Assembly: GCF_000374305.1 (NCBI RefSeq) | Contig: NZ_KB894093.1 | Span: forward strand, 1,736,001-1,800,000 | Source: Actinomadura flavalba DSM 45200 | Lineage (GTDB): Bacteria; Actinomycetota; Actinomycetes; Streptosporangiales; Streptosporangiaceae | DNA: 64,000 bases | Reading direction: 5' to 3' | Shown here: one piece after another, positions 17,382-25,846 of the stretch | How positions within the stretch are numbered: the first letter of the stretch is position 1 | Layout of the letters: each line of letters opens with the position of its first letter | Position numbers and translations under genes: made by a program | The notes under the pieces: model-generated | The model's database searches: none | What the model was told of the DNA's origin: nothing | The model's input: only the letters and a program-made list of their open reading frames with translations

Positions 17382-18326
17382 TCAGAAGACCGAGATGTGG
17401 ACGTGGTCGTAGTGGTTGGCGGTGATGCCGCCTCGGTTCTCCATGGAGCGCCAGCCAGGGGAGCGCATGTCGTAGATGCGCTGGCGCCAGATGACGTACT
17501 TGATGCCGAGGCGGTTGGCGTTGGCGACGGCGTAGGCGGCGACCTGGTCGCCCTGGCGCTGGCGGGCGGAGGACGGGGACGTGCCGATGCTCACCATGAA
17601 GTCGCAGGCGCGGCCGCTCGCGTGGTCCTGGGGGTCGCCGGTCATGCGGACGCAGCCGATGGTGGGGAAGGGCCCGAACTCCAGGTCGATGACCTTGTGG
17701 ACCTTGTTCATGCGGGGCGTCACGCCGCCCATCCCGACGCTCGGTGACTCGGGCTTGTACTTCTTGACCAGGACGCGGATGCGGGACCGTTCGCGGTTCA
17801 GGTCCGCGATGTCCTTCTCCAGGTCCTTGATCTTCTGCTCGGCCTCCTTGCGGGCCTTCTCCTGCTCCGCGACGAGCCGCGAGATCTGCTGCACGCGCGC
17901 CGCCTGGTTCTGCGTGACGTGCGTGGCCAGCGAGGCGGAGCTGAGGACCGACGACGGGTCGCGGTCGGCGAGCACCTGGACGGCCGGGTCCTGCCCGCGC
18001 GTCATGTAGGTGCTCGCGGCCATCTGCGCGACGAGGTGCTGCGCGGAGCCCAGGTCCTTCTTCAGCTCGGCCGAGCGCCGCAGCGACTTCTTCACGCCGT
18101 ACTCGGCGTCGCGGAGCTTGGCGAGGTCGCCGCCGTACTCCTTGTCGAGCTTGGCGATCTGCCGGTTGAGCTGCTCCATCCGCTTGGTGTCGCCGGGCGC
18201 GGCCTGCGCGGGGGCGACGGCGGCGCCCGCGGTGAGGGGCAGCGCTCCCGCGGCGAGCGCGGTGAGGGCCAGGGCGGCGCGGCGGACGGACGTCCGGCGC
18301 CGGCCGGTGGAGCTGGGGGCCTCCAC
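17382..18326 (-). CDS. Secreted coiled-coil protein with ARB_07466-like C-terminal domain (cell-wall associated)
   Basis: A 314-residue protein from GTG 18326, with GAGGAGAGGAG about ten bases upstream. Residues 1-43 form a long signal peptide (arginine-rich, then a hydrophobic stretch ending AQAAPG). Residues about 45-185 are a charged coiled coil (MEQLNRQIAKLDKEYGGDL; EKARKEAEQKIKDLEKDIADL). Residues about 200-314 form a globular domain with IGCVRMTGDPQDHASGRACDFMVS and the C-terminal HYDHVHISVF, a D-Ala-D-Ala-peptidase-like His/Asp pattern. The coiled coil plus hydrolase-like domain resembles the RipA/Rpf class of wall enzymes. The c-di-AMP riboswitch in its leader supports a wall-remodelling role. 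Catalysis is not proven. Confidence 0.88.
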   Translation of the reverse strand: MEAPSSTGRRRTSVRRAALALTALAAGALPLTAGAAVAPAQAAPGDTKRMEQLNRQIAKLDKEYGGDLAKLRDAEYGVKKSLRRSAELKKDLGSAQHLVAQMAASTYMTRGQDPAVQVLADRDPSSVLSSASLATHVTQNQAARVQQISRLVAEQEKARKEAEQKIKDLEKDIADLNRERSRIRVLVKKYKPESPSVGMGGVTPRMNKVHKVIDLEFGPFPTIGCVRMTGDPQDHASGRACDFMVSIGTSPSSARQRQGDQVAAYAVANANRLGIKYVIWRQRIYDMRSPGWRSMENRGGITANHYDHVHISVF

Positions 18327-18339
18327 GGGTCGTCGTCTC

Positions 18340-18490
18340 CTCTCCTCGGTCGCCTGCCGGGTTAGCTGACGGGTTCGGGCGCGGAGTCCGCCCTATCGCT
18401 GACCGCGAATTCACCCCGGCCGGACCGTGTCGGTCCGGTGATCGGGTCCCCGGCTCCCACGGCGGAGACCGTGGGATTCGGCTGGTCCGG
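18340..18490 (-). promoter_or_regulatory. c-di-AMP riboswitch (ydaO-yuaA type) in the leader of the wall protein gene
   Basis: Read on the minus strand, the leader contains the conserved elements of the ydaO class in order: GGGAGCCGGGGACCC (18458-18444) preceded by a CCCACGG...CCGTGGG hairpin, GGGGTGAATTC, a TAGGGC segment, and the hallmark CCGAACCCGTCAGCTAACCC followed by GGCAGGCG (down to about 18350). The ribosome binding site follows directly. In actinomycetes this class controls rpfA-like wall hydrolases, turning expression off at high c-di-AMP. Boundaries are approximate. Confidence 0.85.
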
Positions 18491-18609
18491 CCAGCCTGCC
18501 CCGGGATTCGAGGCCAGTCACCGACCGAATGCCACTGAACTGTAAGGAACCGGCCGGTGCATCGCCAAGATTAGACCCTGTGGCGTTCGCCTCGGCATCG
18601 GTCCGGTGA

Positions 18610-18633
18610 GCCCGGCCCCCGGAGGGGCCGGGC
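18610..18633 (-). terminator. Hairpin terminator after the secreted subtilase
   Basis: A 10-bp stem (GCCCGGCCCC, 18610-18619, with GGGGCCGGGC, 18624-18633) closed by a CGGA tetraloop lies 20 bases beyond the subtilase stop on the minus strand. Together with the riboswitch leader it accounts for most of the 18327-18652 gap. Confidence 0.7.
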
Positions 18634-18652
18634 GGATCCTACGCGGACCGGA

Positions 18653-19819
18653 TCAGAGACCGGCCTTGTAGAGGAGCCGGTTCGTCGTGCCCTTGCCCGA
18701 GGGCAGCTTCTTGACGACCTTCGTGGCGTTGGTGTTCAGCCACTTCTGCACGGTCGGGAAGTCGGCGGTCTTGTACTTGGACAGGTACAGGGCCGCGACT
18801 CCGGCGACGTGCGGCGCGGCCATCGACGTGCCGTCGAACGCGGCGGTGCGGTTGTTCGGCAGCGTGGAGGTGATGCCGTAGCCGGGCGCGAAGATGTCGA
18901 CGCACTTGCCCCAGTTGGAGAAACCGGCGCGGTTGTCGTAGATCGTCGTGGCGCCGACGGCCATGACCCATCCGGCGGACGCGGGCGAGACCTTGCAGGA
19001 GTCGACGTTGTCGTTGCCTGCGGACACGACCGTGAAGACCTTGGACCGGGACAGGTTCTCCACGGCGGTGTTCAGCGCCGCGGACTTCGAGCCGCCCAGG
19101 GACAGGTTCGCGACGGCGGGCTTCACCGCGTTGGTGCGCACCCAGTTCACCGCGGCGATGACGTCGGAGAGCGATCCCTCGCCGTTGCAGTCCAGCACGC
19201 GGACGCCGCGCAGGTTCACGCCCTTGGCGACGCCGTGCAGCTTGGAGCCGATGGTGCCCGACACGTGCGTGCCGTGCCCGTTGCAGTCGGCGCCGTCGCC
19301 GCCGAAGCTCGGCGCGGCCCAGGCGATGGACGCGCGCCCGCCGAACTGCGGGTGCGTGGGGTCGATGCCGCTGTCGATGACGTAGGCGTTCACGCCCTTG
19401 CCCGTCGCGGTGTAGGTGTACTTCTTGTCCCGCTTGACGCTGCGCTGGTCGATCCGGTCCAGGCCCCACGGCAGCGGGGACCGCTGCGTGGTGTTCGCGC
19501 GGACGATCTGGTCCGGCTCGATCGCGGCGACGCCGGGGTCGCGGCGGAGCTTGTTCAGGCCGTCGGCGTCCACCTTGGCGGCGAAGCCGCCGCGCCCGGG
19601 GAACTGCCGGACGGACTTGGCCGCGGCGCGCTTGGCCGCGGCGGTGGCGGACGCGCCGTCCTTGAGCGTCACGATGTACTGGCCGGGGACGGGCGTGCCG
19701 TCGGTGACGGTGGCGACGGTCACGAGGGGCTCGTCGGCCAGCGCGGGCGCCGCGAGGGTGCCGCCCGCGAGCGCGGTGGCGACGCCGATGACGAGGAGCC
19801 GCCGGGAGGTGGGCCGCAA
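18653..19819 (-). CDS. Secreted S8 (subtilisin-like) serine protease
   Basis: A 388-residue preproprotease. The signal peptide ends near ALADEP (residue 28). An inhibitor I9-type propeptide occupies about 45-108 (GQYIVTLKDGASA...EPDQIVRANT). The catalytic domain follows with Asp149 (YVIDSGID), His182 (GHGTHVSG), oxyanion Asn269 (SAGNDN) and Ser332 (GTSMAAPHVAG). Four cysteines (179, 211, 275, 306) could form two disulfides, as in the proteinase K subgroup. Length is normal for the family. ATG 19819 has AAGGAGAACC upstream on the minus strand. It is a monocistronic gene with its own terminator. Confidence 0.95.
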   Translation of the reverse strand: MRPTSRRLLVIGVATALAGGTLAAPALADEPLVTVATVTDGTPVPGQYIVTLKDGASATAAAKRAAAKSVRQFPGRGGFAAKVDADGLNKLRRDPGVAAIEPDQIVRANTTQRSPLPWGLDRIDQRSVKRDKKYTYTATGKGVNAYVIDSGIDPTHPQFGGRASIAWAAPSFGGDGADCNGHGTHVSGTIGSKLHGVAKGVNLRGVRVLDCNGEGSLSDVIAAVNWVRTNAVKPAVANLSLGGSKSAALNTAVENLSRSKVFTVVSAGNDNVDSCKVSPASAGWVMAVGATTIYDNRAGFSNWGKCVDIFAPGYGITSTLPNNRTAAFDGTSMAAPHVAGVAALYLSKYKTADFPTVQKWLNTNATKVVKKLPSGKGTTNRLLYKAGL

Positions 19820-19923
19820 GGGTTCTCCTTCTCAACCAAGATCGATTCTTTCGATCGGGAGAACCTTAATGCACCAGATCGCACCTATGCCGGTAATACG
19901 CCGCTATTGGGGTGATTTGCTGG

Positions 19924-21612
19924 CTAGTTCTGCGCGCGAGTCAGCCGTCCCTGGTAGCCGACCGGCTGGCCCTGCGTGCTGCGGCTCCAGGCGTACAGGA
20001 GCGTGCCGTCGGGCTGGCGGGTGATCTGGACGTGGCCGGGGGTGCAGGGCTTGGCGATCTGGAGCGTCATCTGAAGGTTGCTGCCGGTGCCCCGGGTGAG
20101 GGCCAGGGCGCCGTCGCAGCCCTCGCGCGGATAGACGGCGCGGGCGGTCTTGCGGCCCTCCTGGAACGTCACCTCGACGGGGAAGCCGACGCCGCTGTTC
20201 TGGTTCACGGCCGTGCCCTTCCAGGTGCCCGCGAACGACGCCGGGACCGCCGTCACCGGGCGGTTGTCGGCGACGTTGGCGGGGTCGCCGCCGGGCGCCT
20301 CCTCGTCGTCGCCGCGCATCTGCGGCCACAGCACCAGCGCGATGATCGCCACGCCGACGAGCACGCCGATCACCAGCGACAGCGCGACGCCCAGCACGTG
20401 GTTGCCGCGCCGCTGCCGGGGCGGCGCGGACGGCGGCAGCGCGGGCATGACGGCGGTGCCGGCGCCGGGCTCGTCGCCGCCGAGGCCGGGGATGACGGTG
20501 GTGCCGTCGTCGGCGGCGGCCTGCGGGCGCGCGATGGTGCCGATGAGCGCGGTCGCGTCGTCCCCGTCCGCCCGGACGGCCGGGATCGCGGACGTCGCCG
20601 CGTCGTTGGCGCTCAGGTCGTGGGAGATCTCGTACCGGCCCGCGCCCCGGTCGGGCACCGGGACGGACGGCGGCTCGGCGGCGGGCGCGGGCGGCAGGTC
20701 GAACGTCGTCGCGTCGACGGGCGGCGGCGCGGCGCCGGGAGAGCCCGCGAGGGCGCGGGCCTCGTCGATCAGGCGGGGCGGCATCCGGTCGGCGAGGCCG
20801 GTGTCCGGTGCGAGGAGCAGGTCGAGCAGGTGGGACGCCGTGGGCCGGTCGCCGGGCGTCTTGGCGAACGCCCGCGCCAGGACCGGCCGCAGCGACTCGG
20901 GCAGCGCGGACAGGTCCGGGTCGTCGTAGACGATCCGCTGCATGACCTCCGCCGGGGTGCCCTCGCCGAACGGCGGCGCGCCGGTGGCGGCGAACAGCAG
21001 CGTCCCGGCCCAGGCGAAGACGTCGGCGGCGGGGCCGATGCCGGTGCCGCTGAGCTGTTCGGGGGCGCGGAAAGCGGGCTCGTCGGCGGCGCGCCCGGCG
21101 GACACGGCGTTGACGGCCTCCAGCGCGCGGGCCAGGCCGAGGTCGGTGAGGCGCGGCCCGTCGCGGCCGAGCAGCAGGTCGCGGGGGGTGTGGTCGAGAT
21201 GGACCGCTCCCGCGCGGTGCGCGGCGGCGAACGCGATGGCGGTGCCGACGGCGAGCCGCTCCAGGACGGCGGCACCGCGCGGCCCCTCCTCGCGGACGAG
21301 CGTCTCCAGCGACGGCCCGTCCACCCACTCGCTCACGACGTGGGCGCGATCGTTCTCGACGTCGGCCGCGAGGACCGCCGCCGTGCAGAAGCCGGTGACG
21401 CGCCGCGCCGCCGCGAACGCGCCGGTGAAGCGGGCGCGCGCGACGGGCTCGCCGCCGAGCCGCTGGTGCAGCAGCTTGACCGCGACGTCGCGCCCGGTGG
21501 CGGCACGCCCCCGGAACACGGTGCCGTGCTCGCCCACGCCGAGCCGGCCGGTGATCTCGTACTCGCCGATCCGGCGCGGATCACCGGGCTGCAGAGGCAG
21601 CGCCTCGGGCAT
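19924..21612 (-). CDS. Membrane-anchored Ser/Thr protein kinase homologue, possibly degenerate
   Basis: A 562-residue protein. The N-terminal kinase fold (13-270) keeps the Gly-rich loop LGVGEHGTV and the VAVK lysine. The catalytic loop reads HLDHTPRD instead of HRDLKPxN: the Asp is present, but Lys is Thr and Asn is Asp. The DFG motif reads DLG, and no clear helix-C Glu is visible. A Pro/Ala-rich juxtamembrane region with a TTVIPG-like Thr cluster follows, then one transmembrane segment (VLGVALSLVIGVLVGVAIIALVLW, about 395-420) and a ~130-residue extracellular domain (FAGTWKGTAVNQNSG). PASTA repeats are absent. It could be a pseudokinase or a weak kinase. The start is only 45 bp from the divergent gene at 21658. 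Confidence 0.85.
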   Translation of the reverse strand: MPEALPLQPGDPRRIGEYEITGRLGVGEHGTVFRGRAATGRDVAVKLLHQRLGGEPVARARFTGAFAAARRVTGFCTAAVLAADVENDRAHVVSEWVDGPSLETLVREEGPRGAAVLERLAVGTAIAFAAAHRAGAVHLDHTPRDLLLGRDGPRLTDLGLARALEAVNAVSAGRAADEPAFRAPEQLSGTGIGPAADVFAWAGTLLFAATGAPPFGEGTPAEVMQRIVYDDPDLSALPESLRPVLARAFAKTPGDRPTASHLLDLLLAPDTGLADRMPPRLIDEARALAGSPGAAPPPVDATTFDLPPAPAAEPPSVPVPDRGAGRYEISHDLSANDAATSAIPAVRADGDDATALIGTIARPQAAADDGTTVIPGLGGDEPGAGTAVMPALPPSAPPRQRRGNHVLGVALSLVIGVLVGVAIIALVLWPQMRGDDEEAPGGDPANVADNRPVTAVPASFAGTWKGTAVNQNSGVGFPVEVTFQEGRKTARAVYPREGCDGALALTRGTGSNLQMTLQIAKPCTPGHVQITRQPDGTLLYAWSRSTQGQPVGYQGRLTRAQN

Positions 21613-21657
21613 CTCGTTCGACCTCCGTTAGAGCGAATCTCGCGGGGTACGGTCGGG

Positions 21658-22101
21658 ATGATGCCGCGAACACCTTTCTCCCGCACCGCGCTGGACGAGC
21701 AGCGGAGCAAGCTCGGCCTGCCGCCCTACGACGGTCCGGACGAGCCCGCGCCGCTGCGCCGTGCCGCGCTGGACACCGTCCTGGCCGCCCGCGCGCGCTG
21801 CACGGCACCCGACCGTCCGGTCCTGACGGGGGCGGTCCGGTACCTGCTCGACCGGCTGGCCGAGCGGGCTCCGGGACGCTCCGTCGAGGTGCGGATACCC
21901 CCGCACGCCGCCGTGCAATGCGTCGACGGCCCGCACCATACCCGGGGAACCCCGCCGAATGTCGTGGAGATGGACGCGGCGACCTGGATCGCGCTGGCGA
22001 CGGGCCAGGTGAGCTGGGACAACGCCAGCACCGCCGGAATGATCACGGCGTCCGGCCAGCGCGCCGACCTGTCGCCGTACCTCCCGATCCCGCTGGATTA
22101 G
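21658..22101 (+). CDS. Sterol-carrier-family protein
   Basis: A 147-residue soluble protein beginning MMPRTPFSRTALDEQR. The C-terminal half (VEVRIPPHAAVQCVDG, PPNVVEMDAATWIALATGQVSWDNAS, LSPYLPI) matches the small SCP2-like family often found near purF in actinobacteria. SCP2 folds bind hydrophobic ligands, but the ligand here is unknown. The double ATG leaves the exact start ambiguous by one codon. It shares a very short divergent promoter region with the kinase homologue. Confidence 0.8.
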   Translation: MMPRTPFSRTALDEQRSKLGLPPYDGPDEPAPLRRAALDTVLAARARCTAPDRPVLTGAVRYLLDRLAERAPGRSVEVRIPPHAAVQCVDGPHHTRGTPPNVVEMDAATWIALATGQVSWDNASTAGMITASGQRADLSPYLPIPLD

Positions 22102-22186
22102 CCGGGTACGGGGTTGCCGCCCGCCCTCTCCGGTGTCAGCGTGAGGGGCGTCACCGATCTCGGGGGTGGGACGGGAGGTACACGCT

Positions 22187-22819
22187 GTGCTCGTAGCGCA
22201 CTGGACGTTCGAGGTGGACAGCGTGAACGGGCGGCGGGTGACGGATGTTTCCGGCGGCGGGATGACCGCCGAGCTGGACGACGGCGTCGCGGTCATCCCG
22301 GGCCGGACGGGCGGAGCGCTCAACTTCGACGGCACCGGCCGCGCCGTCCTGAGCGTCGGGCCGCAGCTCGTGCTGAATCAGTTCTTCGGCTTCACGGTCG
22401 CGTTCTCGGTGCGTCCCGAGGCGCCTCCGGACGGGTCGGAGTGGCGGGCCGTCCTCACCAAGCGGGTCGCCGAGGACGACGCCCGCGCGCTCGGGTTCTG
22501 GCTCTACCCGGATGCGCCGCGCATAAGGGTGCAGTTGTTCACCTCGCACGGCCCGGAGTACGTGGACAGCCGCCGCTCGGTGCCCGCCGGAACCTGGACG
22601 CACCTGGCGTTCGTCGTGAGCCCGGACGGCATGTTCCTCTATGTGGACGGGCAGAAGGACGTGGCGCTGCCGCTGGAACACGCGGTGGTGATCCCTATGG
22701 GCCCGATCGTGCTCGGCGGCGACGATGGACGTCCCGGATTCACCGGATTGATCGAAGACCTGCGCGTCTACGCCACGGGACTGGGCGACGAGGCCGTCCG
22801 CGCGCTGGCCGACGGGTGA
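22187..22819 (+). CDS. LamG / concanavalin-A-like lectin domain protein
   Basis: A 210-residue protein that is essentially one LamG jelly-roll domain: an N-terminal VAHWTFEVDSVNGRRVTDVSGGG, GALNFDGTGRAVLSV, the central FTVAFSVRPEA, and the C-terminal AGTWTHLAFVVSPDGMFLYVDGQ and GLIEDLRVYATGL. GTG 22187 is chosen because GGGAGG lies eight bases upstream; an upstream in-frame GTG at 22166 overlaps that site. Unusually for a LamG protein there is no signal peptide, so it may act in the cytosol or leave by another route. Its carbohydrate or protein ligand is unknown. Confidence 0.82.
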   Translation: MLVAHWTFEVDSVNGRRVTDVSGGGMTAELDDGVAVIPGRTGGALNFDGTGRAVLSVGPQLVLNQFFGFTVAFSVRPEAPPDGSEWRAVLTKRVAEDDARALGFWLYPDAPRIRVQLFTSHGPEYVDSRRSVPAGTWTHLAFVVSPDGMFLYVDGQKDVALPLEHAVVIPMGPIVLGGDDGRPGFTGLIEDLRVYATGLGDEAVRALADG

Positions 22820-22829
22820 GAGGTATCTC

Positions 22830-23201
22830 TCACCCCCCGGAGGCACGGCCGGTGAAGGGGAACTCGCGCTCGATGCACCGGTCCCGCGCGGCGTGGTCGG
22901 GGTAGCGCTCGCGGTCGCCGCAGGTGGCGGCCTTGCTGAGCAGCGCGTACACGGCGACCGCCGCGACGACCAGCGCGACCGCCGACAGCGCGACGCCCGC
23001 CTTGGCGAGCCCGGGCCGCCCCTGCCCGCGCCGCAGCGCCAGGACCCCGACGACCAGCCCCGCCACGGCCGGCAGCACCCCGGCCAGGCACAGCGCCAGC
23101 CCGGCGAGACCGGCGATCCCCAGCCCCAGCGACGCACGGGACAGCCCGTCGGGCGGCGGCGCCCCGAGCGGCGTCTGGGTGCGGTAGCCCGGCATGGTCA
23201 T
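22830..23201 (-). CDS. Small DUF4190-like membrane protein
   Basis: A 123-residue protein starting MTMPGYRTQTPLGAPPP, with GGGGGAGG six bases upstream of ATG 23201. Two hydrophobic helices (LGLGIAGLAGLALCLAGVLPAVAGLVVG and VALSAVALVVAAVAVYALL) are separated by the basic loop RRGQGRPGLAKAG, typical of DUF4190. A short polar tail with three cysteines (ATCGDRERYPDHAARDRCIE) follows. It is divergent from purF. Function unknown. Confidence 0.82.
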   Translation of the reverse strand: MTMPGYRTQTPLGAPPPDGLSRASLGLGIAGLAGLALCLAGVLPAVAGLVVGVLALRRGQGRPGLAKAGVALSAVALVVAAVAVYALLSKAATCGDRERYPDHAARDRCIEREFPFTGRASGG

Positions 23202-23327
23202 GAACGTCCTCCCCCGTCTCGGGACCAGACTTCCGCGCCGCCCCTCCGCCCAGTGCCCGCAAGGAGTAAAGGTCCAGCCAGGAGTGCGCCGATCCGAGCA
23301 GGCGGGGCCGCCATCTACACTGACGGC

Positions 23328-24791
23328 GTGCCTCTCCGCGATGGACGACTGAGCCACGACCTCGACCCCTCCGACCGCGCCCCGCAGGACGCCTGCGGGG
23401 TGTTCGGTGTCTGGGTCCCGCCGGACGAGGCGGGCCGGGCCGAGGTCGGCAAGCTCGCCTACTACGGCCTGTACGCCTTGCAGCACCGCGGCCAGGAGTC
23501 GGCGGGCATCGCCGTCAGCGACGGCTCCCGCATCGTGGTCTTCAAGGACATGGGCCTGGTCTCCCAGGTGTTCGACGAGTCGGTGCTGTCGACGCTGCAC
23601 GGGCACCTGGCCGTCGGCCACTGCCGCTACTCCACGACGGGTTCGCCGACGTGGGAGAACGCGCAGCCGACGTTCCGGTCCACCGGCCACGGCGGCCTGG
23701 CGCTCGCGCACAACGGCAACCTGATCAACACCCCGGAGCTGGCCGACCGGCTGGACGGCGGCGCGCTGACGGCCACGTCCGACACCGAGGTGCTGACGGC
23801 GCTGCTGGCCACCCGCGAGGGCGGCCCGATGGAGGCCGCGCGGGAGATCCTGCCGGTCACGCGCGGCGCGTACTCGCTGGTGTTCATGGACGAGGGCACG
23901 CTGTACGCCGCCCGCGACCCCGAGGGCATCCGCCCGCTGGTGCTGGGCCGCTGGGAGGACAAGGGCTGGGTCGTGGCGTCGGAGACGGCCGCGCTCGACA
24001 TCGTCGGCGCCCGGTTCGTCCGCGAGGTCGAGCCCGGCGAGCTGATCGCGATCGACGGTCCCGGCGAGGCCGACGTGCGCGCCGAGCGGTTCGCCGAGCC
24101 GCGCCCCAAGGGCTGCCTGTTCGAGTACGTGTACCTGGCGCGTCCCGACACGACGATCGCGGGCCGCAACGTGCAGGCCACCCGCGTCGAGGTGGGGCGG
24201 CGGCTGGCGCTGGAGCACCCGGTCGAGGCCGACATGGTCATTCCGACGCCCGAGTCGGGCACCCCGGCGGCGATCGGGTACGCGGAGGCGTCCGGCATCC
24301 CCTACGGGCAGGGGCTCGTCAAGAACTCCTACGTCGGCCGGACGTTCATTCAGCCGTCGCAGACGATCCGCCAGCTCGGCATCCGGCTGAAGCTGAACCC
24401 GCTGCGCGAGGCGATCGAGGGCCGCCGCCTGGTCGTCGTCGACGACTCGATCGTGCGCGGCAACACGCAGCGGCAGGTCGTGGCGCTGCTGCGGGAGGCG
24501 GGCGCCGCCGAGGTGCACGTGCGCATCTCCAGCCCGCCGGTGTCGTGGCCGTGCTTCTACGGCATCGACTTCGCGACCCGCGCCGAGCTGATCGCCGGGC
24601 GGCTGGACGTCGAGGGCATCCGCGACTCCATCGGCGCCGACTCGCTCGGGTTCATCTCGCTGGACGAGCTGATCGCCGCGTCGCAGATCGCCAAGGACCG
24701 GCTGTGCCGGGCGTGCTTCGACGGGGTCTACCCGATCCCCGTCGAGGAGGCCGCGCGCGGCAAGCACCTGCTGGAGCCGTCCCGGCCGTGA
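23328..24791 (+). CDS. purF: Amidophosphoribosyltransferase PurF
   Basis: A 487-residue glutamine PRPP amidotransferase. A short propeptide precedes the catalytic Cys of ACGVFGVW (about residue 24). The glutaminase domain contains YGLYALQHRGQESAGIA and CRYSTTGS. The PRTase domain has the PRPP loop VVVDDSIVRGNT. Cysteines for a [4Fe-4S] cluster appear in CLFEYVYLARPD, CFYGIDFA and CRACFDG. GTG 23328 begins seven bases after a TACACT -10-like hexamer (23316-23321) and has no Shine-Dalgarno sequence, so translation may be leaderless. It catalyses the committed step of purine synthesis; purM follows 26 bases downstream. Confidence 0.95.
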   Translation: MPLRDGRLSHDLDPSDRAPQDACGVFGVWVPPDEAGRAEVGKLAYYGLYALQHRGQESAGIAVSDGSRIVVFKDMGLVSQVFDESVLSTLHGHLAVGHCRYSTTGSPTWENAQPTFRSTGHGGLALAHNGNLINTPELADRLDGGALTATSDTEVLTALLATREGGPMEAAREILPVTRGAYSLVFMDEGTLYAARDPEGIRPLVLGRWEDKGWVVASETAALDIVGARFVREVEPGELIAIDGPGEADVRAERFAEPRPKGCLFEYVYLARPDTTIAGRNVQATRVEVGRRLALEHPVEADMVIPTPESGTPAAIGYAEASGIPYGQGLVKNSYVGRTFIQPSQTIRQLGIRLKLNPLREAIEGRRLVVVDDSIVRGNTQRQVVALLREAGAAEVHVRISSPPVSWPCFYGIDFATRAELIAGRLDVEGIRDSIGADSLGFISLDELIAASQIAKDRLCRACFDGVYPIPVEEAARGKHLLEPSRP

Positions 24792-24817
24792 CGCGGCCCG
24801 GAAACGACAAGGAACCC

Positions 24818-25846
24818 ATGAGCACGTCCTACGAGGCCGCCGGTGTGGACATCGCCGCCGGCGAGCGCGCCGTCGAGCTGATGAAGAGCCGGGTGGCGCG
24901 GTCGCGGCGCCCCGAGGTGGTGGACGACGCCAGCGGGTTCGCGGGGCTGTTCGACGCCTCGGCGCTGACGGGGTACACGCGTCCGCTGCTGGCGACGTCC
25001 ACCGACGGCGTCGGCACGAAGGTCGACCTGGCGCGGCGCCTCGGGATCTACGACACGGTCGGGCACGACCTGGTCGGGATGGTCCTGGACGACCTGGTGG
25101 TGTGCGGCGCCGAGCCGCTGTTCATGACCGACTACATCGCGTGCGGCAAGGTCGTGCCCGAGCGCATCGCGGACATCGTGGGCGGTATCGCGGACGGCTG
25201 CGCGCTGGCGGGCGCGGCGCTGGTCGGCGGCGAGACGGCCGAGCACCCCGGGCTGCTCGGCCCGGACGAGTTCGACATCGCGGGCGCGGGCACGGGCGTC
25301 GTGGAGGCGTCCGAACTGCTCGGCCCGGAGCGGGTGCGGCCGGGGGACGTGGTGCTGGCGCTGGCGTCGTCGGGCATCCACTCCAACGGGTACTCGCTGG
25401 TGCGGCACATCCTCGCCACGAGCGACCTCGCGCTGGAGTCCACCCCGGCCGACCTCGGCCGCACGCTCGGTGAAGAGCTGCTGACGCCGACCCGCATCTA
25501 CGCCAAGGACTGCCTGGCGCTGACCCGCGCGGGCGGCGTGCGCGCGTTCGCGCACATCACCGGCGGCGGCCTGGCCGCCAACCTGGCCCGCTCGCTGCCC
25601 GCCACGGCGAACGCGGTGCTGCGCCGCGCGTCGTGGACGGTCCCGCCGCTGTTCGCGATCCTGGCCGGGGCCGGGAACGTGCCCGCGCCCGAGATGGACA
25701 AGACGTTCAACCTCGGCGTCGGCATGGCCGCCATCGTCGCCCCCGAGACCGCCGACGCGGCGCTGCGGCTGCTGGCCGGACGCGGCGTCCCGGCCTGGGC
25801 CCTCGGGGAGATCACCGAGGGCACGGGCCGGGCGACGCTCGTCTAG
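24818..25846 (+). CDS. purM: Phosphoribosylformylglycinamidine cyclo-ligase PurM (AIR synthetase)
   Basis: A 342-residue protein with the N-terminal segment SYEAAGVDIAAGERAVELMK, the ATP-site TSTDGVGTKVDLA, GGETAEHPG, and SSGIHSNGYSLVR. It closes the imidazole ring of AIR using ATP. AAGGAA lies four bases before ATG 24818, and it is in operon with purF. The TAG stop shares the tetranucleotide CTAG (25843-25846) with the stop of the convergent gene. Confidence 0.95.
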   Translation: MSTSYEAAGVDIAAGERAVELMKSRVARSRRPEVVDDASGFAGLFDASALTGYTRPLLATSTDGVGTKVDLARRLGIYDTVGHDLVGMVLDDLVVCGAEPLFMTDYIACGKVVPERIADIVGGIADGCALAGAALVGGETAEHPGLLGPDEFDIAGAGTGVVEASELLGPERVRPGDVVLALASSGIHSNGYSLVRHILATSDLALESTPADLGRTLGEELLTPTRIYAKDCLALTRAGGVRAFAHITGGGLAANLARSLPATANAVLRRASWTVPPLFAILAGAGNVPAPEMDKTFNLGVGMAAIVAPETADAALRLLAGRGVPAWALGEITEGTGRATLV

